A stretch of DNA of 64,000 bases from NCBI RefSeq assembly GCF_002153375.1, contig NZ_MTBQ01000001.1, positions 186,001 through 250,000 on the forward strand, in the 5' to 3' direction. Below, in pieces: positions 56,426 through 64,000 of this stretch (the stretch's first letter is position 1; each line of letters starts with the position of its first letter). The notes below the pieces were generated by a model. That model did no database searches. It was not told the DNA's origin and saw nothing but the letters and a program-made list of their open reading frames with translations. This stretch comes from Oceanobacillus rekensis (lineage in GTDB: Bacteria; Bacillota; Bacilli; Bacillales; Amphibacillaceae). Made by a program: the position numbers and the translations under genes.

Positions 56426-56625
56426 CCTTAAACCAGAAAGTTGCATATCTTAACTGAAAAATAGATAGTGATCAGTTTAGATACTTGCTTCGTGGGTGGT
56501 TTACAAATCGTAAACACTCTCCAGAGTTGCGTCATACAAGAGTCTTTTTGCCTGAGAGATTCGCTCTTCACTTGCTCCTTCGGCGTTACTATTCGTAAGC
56601 TCTCCCCTTGTAATCATTCGCTAAT
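56426..56625 (-). ncRNA. Glycine riboswitch (tandem aptamers)
   Basis: On the minus strand the leader of gcvT shows the hallmark blocks of the first aptamer: GGGGAGAGCTTAC, CGCCGAAGGAGCAAG, GAATCTCTCAGGCAAAA and CAACTCTGGAGAGTG. The linker ACCACC opens a second aptamer that ends with GGTTTAAGGACAGAG. The second aptamer is more diverged and partly AU-rich. Glycine binding should allow read-through into the cleavage operon. Confidence 0.92.
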
Positions 56626-56753
56626 GAAAAATCCATATTTGGTTATACTATATACCATTATCAAGGAAATCTATTTCTTTTCGAATTATAGCATAATTAG
56701 AATGAAAGTTATAGTAATTTCCAAATTTTAATAATGGAAAGTGGTCTTATCAT

Positions 56754-58415
56754 ATGGATTCTATTCATATACAAAAAGAACCAACCTTCATAAATGAATT
56801 AGAGTCAGTTCTTGAAAAAGATGAGCAAATTTCAAACTGGGATCTTTTTTCAATGGCTTATCAGGCAGAGCTTACTACCATTGCACCTTCATTTAATGGG
56901 TTGCGTTCACTGGAATACCTTCCACATATGGAGTTTATGGATCACCAGGTTGAAGTAGCCGAACAGGCTATCGAAACCATGAATGGTAAAGCAATATTGG
57001 CTGACGAGGTAGGATTGGGTAAAACCATTGAAGCTGGCCTTATTTTAAAAGAATATATGATTCGCGGATTGGTTAAAAATGCGCTTATTCTCGTTCCGGC
57101 TTCACTCGTTAATCAGTGGGTCAATGAATTGAATGAAAAATTTTATATACCGGCAGTTGCTTACCGAAAGAACTATAGTTGGAAGGGTAATTCAGTTATC
57201 GTTTCTTCAATCGATACTGCAAAACGCCCGCCTAACATGGATGAAATATTGGGATTGGAATATGATTTTATCCTGATTGATGAGGCACATAAACTGAAAA
57301 ACCATAAAACGAAAAACTATCAATTTGCCCGGGCTTTAAAGAAGAAGTATTGTTTGCTGTTAACTGCAACACCGGTGCAAAATCGACTGATTGAAATATT
57401 TAATTTGATTACGATTCTCAAACCTGGACATTTAGGAAGCTATGATTCATTTATTAAAAAATTTGGAAAAGACCGTAGTAAATTAGAACAAGATCCATAT
57501 TTAAAACAGTTGATCCAAAAGGTAATGATTCGAAATACAAGAAAAGCAACCAACCTTAATGATTCCAAACGAAAAATAGAAACATTATGGCTTGATTTTC
57601 CGAAAGAAAGTCGTGATGTTTATGATCATTTGGTTAATATTTCTTCAGGGTTCACTACTTTTTCGAAAATAACATACTTAAGAGAAATCTGTTCTTCACG
57701 TGAAGCATGCTATATGTCATTAAGTAAACTAACGGAGCAGCAAAATAATGACAGCGAAGTAAAACCTATACTTGCCAAAATCGAACAGCTTCCACATCAT
57801 ATAAAAGCAGAAAAAATTGTCGAGCTGATCCAATCGCTCGGGTGTGAGAAGGTCATCGTATTTACCGAATATAGGGCAACACAGTTCTATCTGCAATGGT
57901 ATCTAAAACAGCATGGTATCTCGTCTGTACCTTTCCGAGGTGGATTTAAACGTGGAAAGAAAGATTGGATGAAACAACTTTTCGAGAATCATGCACAAGT
58001 ACTTATTGCAACCGAAGCTGGTGGTGAAGGTATTAATCTTCAGTTCTGTAGTCACTTGATTAATTATGATCTTCCATGGAATCCAATGCGTTTGGAACAA
58101 AGGATTGGTCGGATTCACCGATTCGGTCAGAAAAAGGATGTGCATATTTATAATATTGTCATCCGGAATACGATTGAAGAACATATTCTGAACCTATTGT
58201 ATAAAAAGATTGATCTGTTTGAAAAAGTAGTCGGAAATTTGGATGATATCCTTGCCGAATTAAATATACAAAGTATTGAGTCGGAAATGGAATCCATTTA
58301 CAACGAATCCACATCAGCGGGAGAAGTGAAAATTAAATTAAATAACCTATCATCAATCATTCAAAGCACACCAACATATCATACAACTGAGGAGAAGCTA
58401 TATGGCAATAACTAA
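56754..58415 (+). CDS. yqhH: SNF2-family DEAD/DEAH helicase (YqhH)
   Basis: 553-residue Swi2/Snf2-type ATPase. Motif I is ILADEVGLGKTIEAGL, Ia LILVPASLVNQW, II FILIDEAHKLKN, III LLTATPVQN, V ATEAGGEGINLQF and VI QRIGRIHRFGQ. It ends 14 bases inside yqhG and is transcribed divergently from the gcv operon. B. subtilis has the same yqhH-yqhG pair next to gcvT. DNA translocase activity is likely; its biological role is not known. Confidence 0.93.
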   Translation: MDSIHIQKEPTFINELESVLEKDEQISNWDLFSMAYQAELTTIAPSFNGLRSLEYLPHMEFMDHQVEVAEQAIETMNGKAILADEVGLGKTIEAGLILKEYMIRGLVKNALILVPASLVNQWVNELNEKFYIPAVAYRKNYSWKGNSVIVSSIDTAKRPPNMDEILGLEYDFILIDEAHKLKNHKTKNYQFARALKKKYCLLLTATPVQNRLIEIFNLITILKPGHLGSYDSFIKKFGKDRSKLEQDPYLKQLIQKVMIRNTRKATNLNDSKRKIETLWLDFPKESRDVYDHLVNISSGFTTFSKITYLREICSSREACYMSLSKLTEQQNNDSEVKPILAKIEQLPHHIKAEKIVELIQSLGCEKVIVFTEYRATQFYLQWYLKQHGISSVPFRGGFKRGKKDWMKQLFENHAQVLIATEAGGEGINLQFCSHLINYDLPWNPMRLEQRIGRIHRFGQKKDVHIYNIVIRNTIEEHILNLLYKKIDLFEKVVGNLDDILAELNIQSIESEMESIYNESTSAGEVKIKLNNLSSIIQSTPTYHTTEEKLYGNN

Positions 58416-59181
58416 TTTGAATTTATTTTTAAGCAGCTATTTCACAGCAAAGAATTGCAAAGTCATTCAAAATAGTGATGGCGTTTTAAAAATACAACTC
58501 AATGAACAAATGGACCGGGAACTAATGAACAGACCATTTTATTGGCATTACATCAAGAAAATCGGACGGGATGGCGATCCCATGCAGCTAAGTTTGATTA
58601 CCAATCCCGAAAAGCGTGAGGTTCCTGGTGAATGGATCCATTTCGGCAGTCCAAGATTACAACAGATTATGAATCATCTGAAAAGCAACGAGCGTTATAC
58701 GAAGCTGTTTCAAAAGGTTGTTACAACAACAAATATTCCATTATATCCATGGCTTGTCACAAACATTAAAATTAGTTATCAAGGGCAACATAAAAAAGAT
58801 GAAATATTTTCTATTGGACTGCATCTGGTAAATGGAAGAATGAAACTCGATATGATGCAAGAATTAGACAAACTCGATTTACAGACAAAAATTTCCGACT
58901 TCTGTTTTACCATTTCTCCTATGATAAAGCTTAAAAGCGGTTATTTGCGAATAGAGGATGTTATTACGAATTACGTTCATAACCAGGAAGATGACTGGGC
59001 TAAGAAATCACTCAAAATACTTGATGAGGAAATTCAAACATTAAAACATTTTTATGAAGGGGAAACAGATACAGAACAAATGAAAAAAGAAATCGACGAC
59101 TTAACAAAACGTTATACACCCAAAATTACAATAACGGTTATCAATGGTGGAATATTTTATTTAAGAGAGGATGCTTTATAA
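58402..59181 (+). CDS. yqhG: YqhG-family protein
   Basis: 259-residue soluble protein beginning MAITNLNLFLSSYFTAKNC and ending GGIFYLREDAL. Family-like stretches include PFYWHYIKKIGRDGDP and WIHFGSPRLQQI. I recognise no catalytic motif. The start overlaps yqhH by 14 bases (ribosome site GAGGAG), so the helicase and YqhG are probably made together and may act together. The TAA stop is followed directly by repeat B2. Confidence 0.88.
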   Translation: MAITNLNLFLSSYFTAKNCKVIQNSDGVLKIQLNEQMDRELMNRPFYWHYIKKIGRDGDPMQLSLITNPEKREVPGEWIHFGSPRLQQIMNHLKSNERYTKLFQKVVTTTNIPLYPWLVTNIKISYQGQHKKDEIFSIGLHLVNGRMKLDMMQELDKLDLQTKISDFCFTISPMIKLKSGYLRIEDVITNYVHNQEDDWAKKSLKILDEEIQTLKHFYEGETDTEQMKKEIDDLTKRYTPKITITVINGGIFYLREDAL

Positions 59182-59396
59182 GAGGATGTTCAAAAAGTCC
59201 GGTAAAAATCACACATCGAATTTCTCACGAATGCTTGCTTTTCCGTTCCTTGGAAAAGAAAAACGTTTTTCCTGCGAGCAAGATCGTTTGCTCACGTATT
59301 AATAGTATACGTTTAATAGAATTCTGCACCTCCGTCTACAAACGTATTCGGAGAAGGGAATTCCTCGGTCTTTTTATACACACTATAAGTAAACAA
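59180..59396. repeat. Repeat family B, copy 2 (reverse orientation to copy 1)
   Basis: It begins right at the yqhG stop (TAA then GAGGATGTTCAAAAAGTCC). The interior carries, in reverse complement, the family blocks CACGAATGCTTGCTTTTCCG, TTGCTCACGTATTAAT, AATTCTGCACCTCCGTCTAC and GGAATTCCTCGGTC. The far end is degraded. It includes a local stretch (AAAACGTTTTTCC...) not in copies 1 and 4. Confidence 0.8.
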
Positions 59397-59399
59397 AAA

Positions 59400-59432
59400 G
59401 GAGAATAGCAGAAGCCCTACCTGCTATTCTCC
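59400..59432 (-). terminator. Terminator of yqzE
   Basis: Perfect 12-bp stem GGAGAATAGCAG / CTGCTATTCTCC, with the yqzE stop in the 9-base loop and TTTTTG following on the minus strand. Confidence 0.85.
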
Positions 59433-59599
59433 TTTTGAAACATCATTTTTATTGTAAACGGAAGTATGCCAAGCCATTTGCTTGTGTAAAATGGATAATC
59501 TATCCTTTTGTTTTTACGTTTCTTTTTTTCCTCTGTTGACAAGTCCATATAGGTGATAAATTGCTCGGTCATAAATTTTATATAATCATTCCCAGACAC
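59417..59599 (-). CDS. yqzE: YqzE-family small protein
   Basis: 60-residue protein: SGNDYIKFMTEQFITYMD, then a charged TEEKKKRKNKR block and WLGILPFTIKMMFQ. This matches the YqzE family, whose gene adjoins comG in B. subtilis (there downstream of comGG). Here it lies upstream of comGA and divergent from it, with its own terminator. Function unknown. Confidence 0.8.
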   Translation of the reverse strand: MSGNDYIKFMTEQFITYMDLSTEEKKKRKNKRIDYPFYTSKWLGILPFTIKMMFQKENSR

Positions 59600-59744
59600 A
59601 TGAATCCCACCCCACGTTTAAGCTAATATTCCTATCATTTGCATTACAAAAAAATATATTCAAAAATCTTTATTTATAAAGAAGGAATTTATCAAAGCAT
59701 GTCGAATATAGTATTTGTTGGATAAAAAAGGAGGTGAAATTTTA

Positions 59745-60672
59745 TTGAACCCTGCAGCCCAATTGTCTGACAATCTTCTGAATGCTTCGCTTAAAGTAAA
59801 TGCTTCCGATATTCACTTCTACCCATTTCAGAATCATACCGACATCTATTTCCGTGTTCAAGGTAAACGGATATTGTATGAAAAAATTCGGATAGAGCAA
59901 TACCAGTTACTCCTAACCTACTATAAATTTATTTCCGGTATGGACATTGGTGAATCCAGGAAACCGCAGAACGGCACCATTCAGCATGATGCAGATGCCA
60001 AATTATATTCATTACGTATATCAACACTCCCACTTCATCAAACAGAAAGCTTGGCTATCAGAATCCTTCCGCAGGATACCACACTCACATTGGAACAACT
60101 ATTTCTTTTTCCAAACCAATTAAACAGAATTAAGAAATGGATTACAAATCGTGCAGGAAAAATCCTACCAGACAATTACATTGGAGGATCCAATTGAAAA
60201 AGATATGGAACATATTCTACAAGTACAGGTAAATGAAAAAGCTGGGATTACCTATCAAACGGGCCTCAAAGCTGCCTTACGTCATGATCCCGATATTATT
60301 ATGGTGGGAGAAATCCGTGATAAATATACAGCACAATTCGCATTTGAGGCTTCATTGACAGGACATCTTGTTTTAAGTACATTACATGCAAAAAATGCTA
60401 TAGGTACCATTCATCGATTAATTGATATGGGCATTGAAAGAAGTGACCTGGAACAATCGCTGATAGCAGTAGCAGCATTGGAGTTAGTTCCTTTGCAAAC
60501 TAACCAAGCAACACGAAGAGCAGCGATACTTGAATTACTGGATGGTGAGACGCTTGAGCATGTTATTGAAGGAAAGGAATATATGAAACCAGAAACGTTC
60601 CATTCATTTGAGTATTTAAGAAAGAAGGCTTTTGCATATGGATTCATTTCTGAAGAGATTTACTACTCGTGA
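59745..60672 (+). pseudogene. comGA: comGA (competence ATPase), internally deleted and frameshifted
   Basis: Strong AAGGAGGTG (59729-59737), then a TTG start at 59745. The first frame encodes the ComGA N-terminal domain (VNASDIHFYPFQNHTDIYFR, SGMDIGESRKPQNGTI) and stops at 60197 after ITNRAG. A second frame, from about 60157 to TAA at 60672, resumes at SYQTITLEDPIEKDMEHIL. It contains the Asp box, Walker B (HDPDIIMVGEIRD) and His box (GHLVLSTLHA). The Walker A segment normally found between these parts (GPTGSGKTTTLY-type) is absent: about 25 codons are missing, and the frame changes. The product cannot be an active ATPase. Confidence 0.88.
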
Positions 60673-61687
60673 GAAAAAGTTAAACAGTAATTTGCAACTT
60701 CGCTTTCTCCAGTTATTGCATCGTCTATTGTCAAGTGGTTACCCATTACTAGAAGCTCTGGAAACAATCAAGTGGGATAAGGAAATGAACCAAACTGCGG
60801 ATTTGATTACGACATCATTGAAGGATGGCCTATCAATTGATGGGGCATTTGAACAGGCTGCATTCCACCCTATCATCACTTCTTATTTATATTTCGTACG
60901 TGGAAATGGTGATTTAGAAGGAAGCATTGAAAAATGTGCCGCTATGTATGATCATCGAATGAAATATATTAAGAAATTTCAACAGGTTGCTAGATACCCA
61001 TTAATTTTATTTTTTGTCTTTGGATTGCTTCTCTACTTCATTAAGACAAGTGTACTCCCCTCCTTCCAAGATATTTTCCAAACAAGTACAGAAGCATCCT
61101 TGACGGTTTCAATTTCCATTGTCGTTATTGATATTCTTAGTAACGTTCTGCTATTCTTAATGATTGCATTTTTCAGTTTGGTTGTTGTATGGACCCTAAC
61201 AAAGCATAAATTGCCAATTGAAAACCAGATAAAAGTATATAGCGCAACCCCTGTATACAGGAAATTTTTGAAGCTGCAAACATCCTATTTATTCGCCGCT
61301 CATTTTAGTTCCCTCCTTAAAACCGGCATGTCATTTCGGGAAATTCTACATCATATGTCCAACCAACAAAAACTTCCTATAATCGCCTACTATGCAAGTC
61401 AAATGACAACCGAATTATCAAAGGGACTTCATATTTCCAGTTTACTAACCGTATTTACTTTTATGGAAAACCAGTTAACTTCTATTTTCCGTAAAAATGT
61501 TGATGCACATTCCCTAGAAAAGGATCTGAACATTTATTCCGAGCTACTAATGGAGGAAATCAGACGGAAAATTATCAAAAGTATTACATTCATCCAACCA
61601 GTGTTCTTTCTAATCCTGGCCGGTTTCATTGTTTTTATATATCTAACATTGATGTGGCCAATGTTTCAATTAATCAAAACAATATAA
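60638..61687 (+). CDS. comGB: ComGB, competence pseudopilus inner-membrane platform protein
   Basis: 349-residue GspF/PilC-type protein. It shows three hydrophobic regions: VARYPLILFFVFGLLLYFIK, VVIDILSNVLLFLMIAFFSL and the C-terminal ILAGFIVFIYLTLMWPMFQL. Cytoplasmic GspF repeats include LLSSGYPLLEALETI and LLKTGMSFREILHHM. Start at ATG 60638 within the 3' end of the comGA remnant (35-base overlap). The gene is intact, but its ATPase partner is broken. Its TAA is followed at once by repeat B3. Confidence 0.92.
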   Translation: MDSFLKRFTTREKKLNSNLQLRFLQLLHRLLSSGYPLLEALETIKWDKEMNQTADLITTSLKDGLSIDGAFEQAAFHPIITSYLYFVRGNGDLEGSIEKCAAMYDHRMKYIKKFQQVARYPLILFFVFGLLLYFIKTSVLPSFQDIFQTSTEASLTVSISIVVIDILSNVLLFLMIAFFSLVVVWTLTKHKLPIENQIKVYSATPVYRKFLKLQTSYLFAAHFSSLLKTGMSFREILHHMSNQQKLPIIAYYASQMTTELSKGLHISSLLTVFTFMENQLTSIFRKNVDAHSLEKDLNIYSELLMEEIRRKIIKSITFIQPVFFLILAGFIVFIYLTLMWPMFQLIKTI

Positions 61688-61868
61688 AAGGTTGTTCAAA
61701 AAGTCCGGTAAAAATGACATATCGAATTTCTTTGTTAGCAACTTCGTCCTACAAGGACTACGCTTACTCAAACTTTGACGCACAGGCGTGCTAGTGTCGG
61801 TGTTGCAAAAGGACGTTGCGAACTTAGCAGACCTCGGTCATTTTTATCCTACTCTTTGAACATATACT
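61688..61868. repeat. Repeat family B, copy 3, inside the comG operon
   Basis: About 180 bp between comGB and comGC. It has clear terminal inverted repeats: GTTCAAAAAGTCCGGTAAAA at the left, and at the right the reverse complement GTTCAAAGAGTAGGATAAAA. The ends match the other B copies, but the interior (AACTTCGTCCTACAAGGACT, GACGCACAGGCGTGC) is different. It has its own short inverted repeats and is closer to a subfamily. Confidence 0.85.
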
Positions 61869-61885
61869 ATAAAGGAGTTCATACA

Positions 61886-62209
61886 ATGTTTAAGAACAAT
61901 CGTGGTTTTACTTTAATCGAAATGTTAATTGTTTTGATGGTCATCTCGGTTTTAATTATCCTTATCGTCCCTAATTTAGGCGATAAAAGTAGCGAAGTAC
62001 ACAGCAAAGGTTGTGAAGCACTAGCGAGTACCGTTCAGTCGCAAGTGGAGACATATTATATCGACAAGAATAAGTATCCTGCTACTTTAGATGAATTGGT
62101 ACCAGACTATATTAATGATGAACAGAAATCATGTCAAAATAATGAAGATTTAAATTATATTATAGAAGAGGACGGCAAGGGAGTTGTCTCCATACCAAAG
62201 GATTCCTAA
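61886..62209 (+). CDS. comGC: ComGC, major competence pseudopilin
   Basis: 107-residue type IV pilin-like protein: a short basic leader MFKNNRG, the prepilin cleavage/methylation site GFTLIEM, and a hydrophobic helix (LIVLMVISVLIILIVPNLGD). Two Cys in the C-terminal part could form the disulfide known in ComGC. Start at ATG 61886 after AAAGGAG (61871-61877); the frame extends into repeat B3, which is not coding. Substrate of ComC peptidase. Confidence 0.95.
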   Translation: MFKNNRGFTLIEMLIVLMVISVLIILIVPNLGDKSSEVHSKGCEALASTVQSQVETYYIDKNKYPATLDELVPDYINDEQKSCQNNEDLNYIIEEDGKGVVSIPKDS

Positions 62210-62624
62210 TGGTTTTACGTTGCTGGAAGTTCTCTTTGTACTAACATTATTATCTGTTGTTTTAGTACTCCTCCCTCCCATCAACGTAGATGTGATAGCA
62301 AAGCAGCAAGAAAAGCAATTTATTGAGACCTTTCAATTTGATGTGTTGTATGTGCAGAATATGAGTAACTTAATTACAAATGAAGAAGTATTTATCAGAT
62401 TATATAAAGATAATTATAAGATATTACGAGGCTCATCCGAAACCATTGCGGAACGAACGTATCCACCTGGATTGGTAATTGATCCAAGAGGAAATGCCGA
62501 TATTAGTTTTAATACTAGTGGTACATTTATCTACCCTCGCACGATACGAATCACGACAAAAAATAACGATTATAATGCAGTTTTCCAGCTTGGGAAAGGA
62601 AGGTTTTATATTGCGGAAAGATAA
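62184..62624 (+). CDS. comGD: ComGD, minor competence pseudopilin
   Basis: 146-residue prepilin-like protein with the NGFTLLEV processing site and a hydrophobic helix (LFVLTLLSVVLVLLPPINVD). The start is a TTG at 62184 overlapping comGC by 26 bases; AAGGGAG lies very close to it, so initiation may depend on coupling. The rest is a beta-rich pseudopilin domain. Confidence 0.88.
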   Translation: MSPYQRIPNGFTLLEVLFVLTLLSVVLVLLPPINVDVIAKQQEKQFIETFQFDVLYVQNMSNLITNEEVFIRLYKDNYKILRGSSETIAERTYPPGLVIDPRGNADISFNTSGTFIYPRTIRITTKNNDYNAVFQLGKGRFYIAER

Positions 62625-62955
62625 CGGCTTCACCTTAATTGAAGTATTGGTAGCAGCAAGCATCCTATTCATGACAGTTTCTACATTCCTGCCGATTATT
62701 TTGATTCTGGACGCTGAACAAAAAGTTTTAAGTGATCGCCGTCATTTAACGCATATGCTCCATGATGAATTACAGTATTTTATATGGAATCCTTCAACGG
62801 AAAAACTTCCATCACAATTCACTGAAACTGTTCATACAATTCCTGCAAAATTTGAATTCAGTATTGAAAAGCAATTAATTAAAGGATGTGTCGAATGGAA
62901 TAATGCAAAGAATAGAAAGGAAGAAATATGTTTGTATGGAATACAGACATCGTGA
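62611..62955 (+). CDS. comGE: ComGE, minor competence pseudopilin
   Basis: 114-residue protein with NGFTLIEVLVAASILFMTVS directly after a short leader (RKD). Start set at TTG 62611 behind GGAAAGGAAGG; this overlaps comGD by 14 bases, as usual for the operon. The frame opens upstream to 62479, but that part is antisense-like shadow of comGD. Confidence 0.88.
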   Translation: MRKDNGFTLIEVLVAASILFMTVSTFLPIILILDAEQKVLSDRRHLTHMLHDELQYFIWNPSTEKLPSQFTETVHTIPAKFEFSIEKQLIKGCVEWNNAKNRKEEICLYGIQTS

Positions 62956-63355
62956 GCAAGGCTTTACATTTATAACCGTATTACTCACGATTACAATACT
63001 ATCCATTACATTGCCGTTTCTAAGCTATATAATTCAAGCTGCTGACTATGAATCAAACTATGAAGAAGTTTCCGTACAACAATTCTTTCAGTTTGTTCGG
63101 GATGAGGTAATAAAATCTACATCCCTTCAAGTCAAAGGTAAAAAATTATATCTAAATCAAAAATACGAGCATGTATCTGCAAAACTTGAATTATATGGAA
63201 GCTTGGTTAGACGACAGATAAATGGGCAAGGTCATGAAATATATTTAAGGGAAGTAAAAGATATTTCCTTTACTTCCCTCCCTTTTGGGGTACGTATTTC
63301 TGTAACCATGCTATCAGGAGATAAATATGAAAAATCAATTGTACAGTACTACTAA
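62936..63355 (+). CDS. comGF: ComGF, minor competence pseudopilin
   Basis: 139-residue protein. A basic leader (MEYRHREQ) precedes GFTFITVLLTITILSITLPF and the typical ComGF middle (FFQFVRDEVIKSTSLQVKGK), with QINGQGHEIYLREV later. ATG 62936 overlaps comGE by 20 bases; AAAGGAAG is about 13 bases upstream. Confidence 0.88.
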   Translation: MEYRHREQGFTFITVLLTITILSITLPFLSYIIQAADYESNYEEVSVQQFFQFVRDEVIKSTSLQVKGKKLYLNQKYEHVSAKLELYGSLVRRQINGQGHEIYLREVKDISFTSLPFGVRISVTMLSGDKYEKSIVQYY

Positions 63356-63710
63356 TGAAGATGGTTTTATTCTACCATATGTATTATTCATCATCTCGTT
63401 GCTCTTTCTGTTAATAACAGCTAACATCAATCATTATCAACGTGAAATAGAAATAACTGATAGGCATATTCAGCAAGTGAGAATAGAGACTCTTTTTCAA
63501 ATGGGGCGTGAAAAGGTCAAATCAGAAATCGAACACATACAATTAAATGATACTTTAACATATGATTTTCCAAATGGCGAAGTGCGAATTGAAGTTAAAG
63601 CATTAAAAGCTAGTAATTATGAATTACTTTTCAATATTACTTCGGATTCAAACGAACACCGCTACGAAATAACAAATATATTACAAGTTGAAGAAAACGT
63701 GACGGAATAG
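63327..63710 (+). CDS. comGG: ComGG, minor competence pseudopilin
   Basis: 127-residue protein: EDGFILPYVLFIISLLFLLI is the processing site and helix, in line with the divergent ComGG cleavage motif. The ATG at 63327 follows CAGGAG and overlaps comGF by 29 bases. Last gene of comG. Confidence 0.88.
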   Translation: MKNQLYSTTNEDGFILPYVLFIISLLFLLITANINHYQREIEITDRHIQQVRIETLFQMGREKVKSEIEHIQLNDTLTYDFPNGEVRIEVKALKASNYELLFNITSDSNEHRYEITNILQVEENVTE

Positions 63711-63749
63711 GCTTATCGGGTATTGCAAAGCTGTAAATATTAACTATCA

Positions 63750-63988
63750 TAGTGTGTTTTTAAAAAGGAGCCAAATTATAAGCGAGAAGATTGAGACGGC
63801 GAGCCTACATAAGCGAATTTGCTTCTTAACTGGCTTGCACCGTGGAACCCCTTCTCCGAATATGCTTTTAGACGGAGGGGCAGATTTCCATTAAAATTAT
63901 GCAATTAATACGTGAGTAGCGGAAAAGCAAGCGGGCGACTAGATTCGATGCTGATCATTTGGTGACTTATTGAACATCCTCTTATAGT
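63750..63988. repeat. Repeat family B, copy 4
   Basis: About 235 bp downstream of comGG, same orientation as copy 1. Shared blocks are CTTCTTAACTGGCTTGCACCG, split by small changes, TTAGACGGAGG and ACGTGAGTAGCGGAAAAGCA. The right end (reverse complement GAGGATGTTCAATAAGTC) follows a TAA on the minus strand at about 63981-63985, which may be the stop of a gene beyond the window. The first inverted repeat is degraded. Confidence 0.8.
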
Positions 63989-64000
63989 AATTGTTTAGGA

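Noticed and set aside
59640..59720. ComK boxes (AAAA-N5-TTTT pairs) upstream of comGA
   Set aside because: The region is A/T-rich and has partial matches, but I could not place a proper pair of boxes with the right spacing.
61775..61885. N-terminal extension of comGC (MTHRRASVGVAKGRCEL...)
   Set aside because: It is encoded by repeat B3; the prepilin leader must be short and the AAAGGAG site points to ATG 61886.
1..64000. A large novel defence or biosynthetic island
   Set aside because: Nearly all genes map to a conserved Bacillus core order; the SNF2 helicase plus YqhG pair is a housekeeping neighbour of gcvT in Bacillus, not an accessory defence island.

Overview
The window looks like chromosomal DNA from a low-GC, endospore-forming member of the Bacillaceae. 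It carries spo0A, spoIVB and a full spoIIIAA-AH operon, and its gene order follows the B. subtilis yqkB-to-comG segment almost gene by gene. Single genes are missing, moved or replaced relative to that order. The small-repeat content and B12 use recall halotolerant genera such as Virgibacillus, Oceanobacillus or Lentibacillus, but I cannot fix the genus from sequence alone.

Layout. 1-7.9 kb: an Fe-S biogenesis-type protein, a translationally coupled SDR/metallo-hydrolase pair, a phosphodiesterase, RNase Z, an aldehyde dehydrogenase, DNA polymerase IV and an M20 peptidase. 7.9-8.6 kb: a decayed IS200/IS605-type (TnpB) element ending on the stop codon of the next gene. 8.6-12.7 kb: a methylmalonyl-CoA operon with a split mutase whose B12-binding domain is fused to the epimerase, plus a carboxyltransferase. 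12.8-14.5 kb: a 45-residue membrane protein, an aromatic acid exporter-like protein and a bacilliredoxin. 14.6-23.8 kb: the branched-chain keto acid operon (bcd, buk, lpdV, bkdAA, bkdAB, bkdB; no ptb) with a sigma-54 promoter and its activator gene bkdR. 24-28 kb: a DUF2627 protein, aspartokinase, spo0A and spoIVB. 28-38 kb: recN, ahrC, tlyA-like yqxC, ispA, xseB, xseA, folD, nusB, an Asp23 protein, accC and accB. 38-43.4 kb: the spoIIIA operon. 44-52 kb: efp, an M24 peptidase, membrane proteins, a patatin, mntR, a B12-dependent ribonucleotide reductase preceded by NrdR boxes, and a rhodanese. 52-56.6 kb: the glycine cleavage operon under a glycine riboswitch. 56.7-64 kb: a SNF2 helicase, yqhG, yqzE and the comG competence operon.

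How parts connect. BCAA catabolism (bkd) yields branched-chain acyl-CoAs; the propionyl-CoA formed from valine and isoleucine can be handled by the neighbouring methylmalonyl-CoA operon. That operon and NrdJ both need adenosylcobalamin. Spo0A, SpoIVB and SpoIIIAA-AH give early and late sporulation control.

Most notable observations. (1) comGA has lost its Walker A segment and is frameshifted, while comGB-GG remain open. (2) A small inverted-repeat family (four copies at 52.2, 59.2, 61.7 and 63.8 kb) flanks and interrupts comG. In every copy the same end lies right after a stop codon. (3) A 15-bp motif is shared by the bcd and bkdR upstream regions, probably the BkdR site. (4) The TnpB-element remnant has an intact right-end hairpin facing the 3' end of mmdA. 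(5) A second MITE-like repeat family occurs at 30.6 and 43.7 kb. I did not find a convincing new defence system or other large undescribed system.
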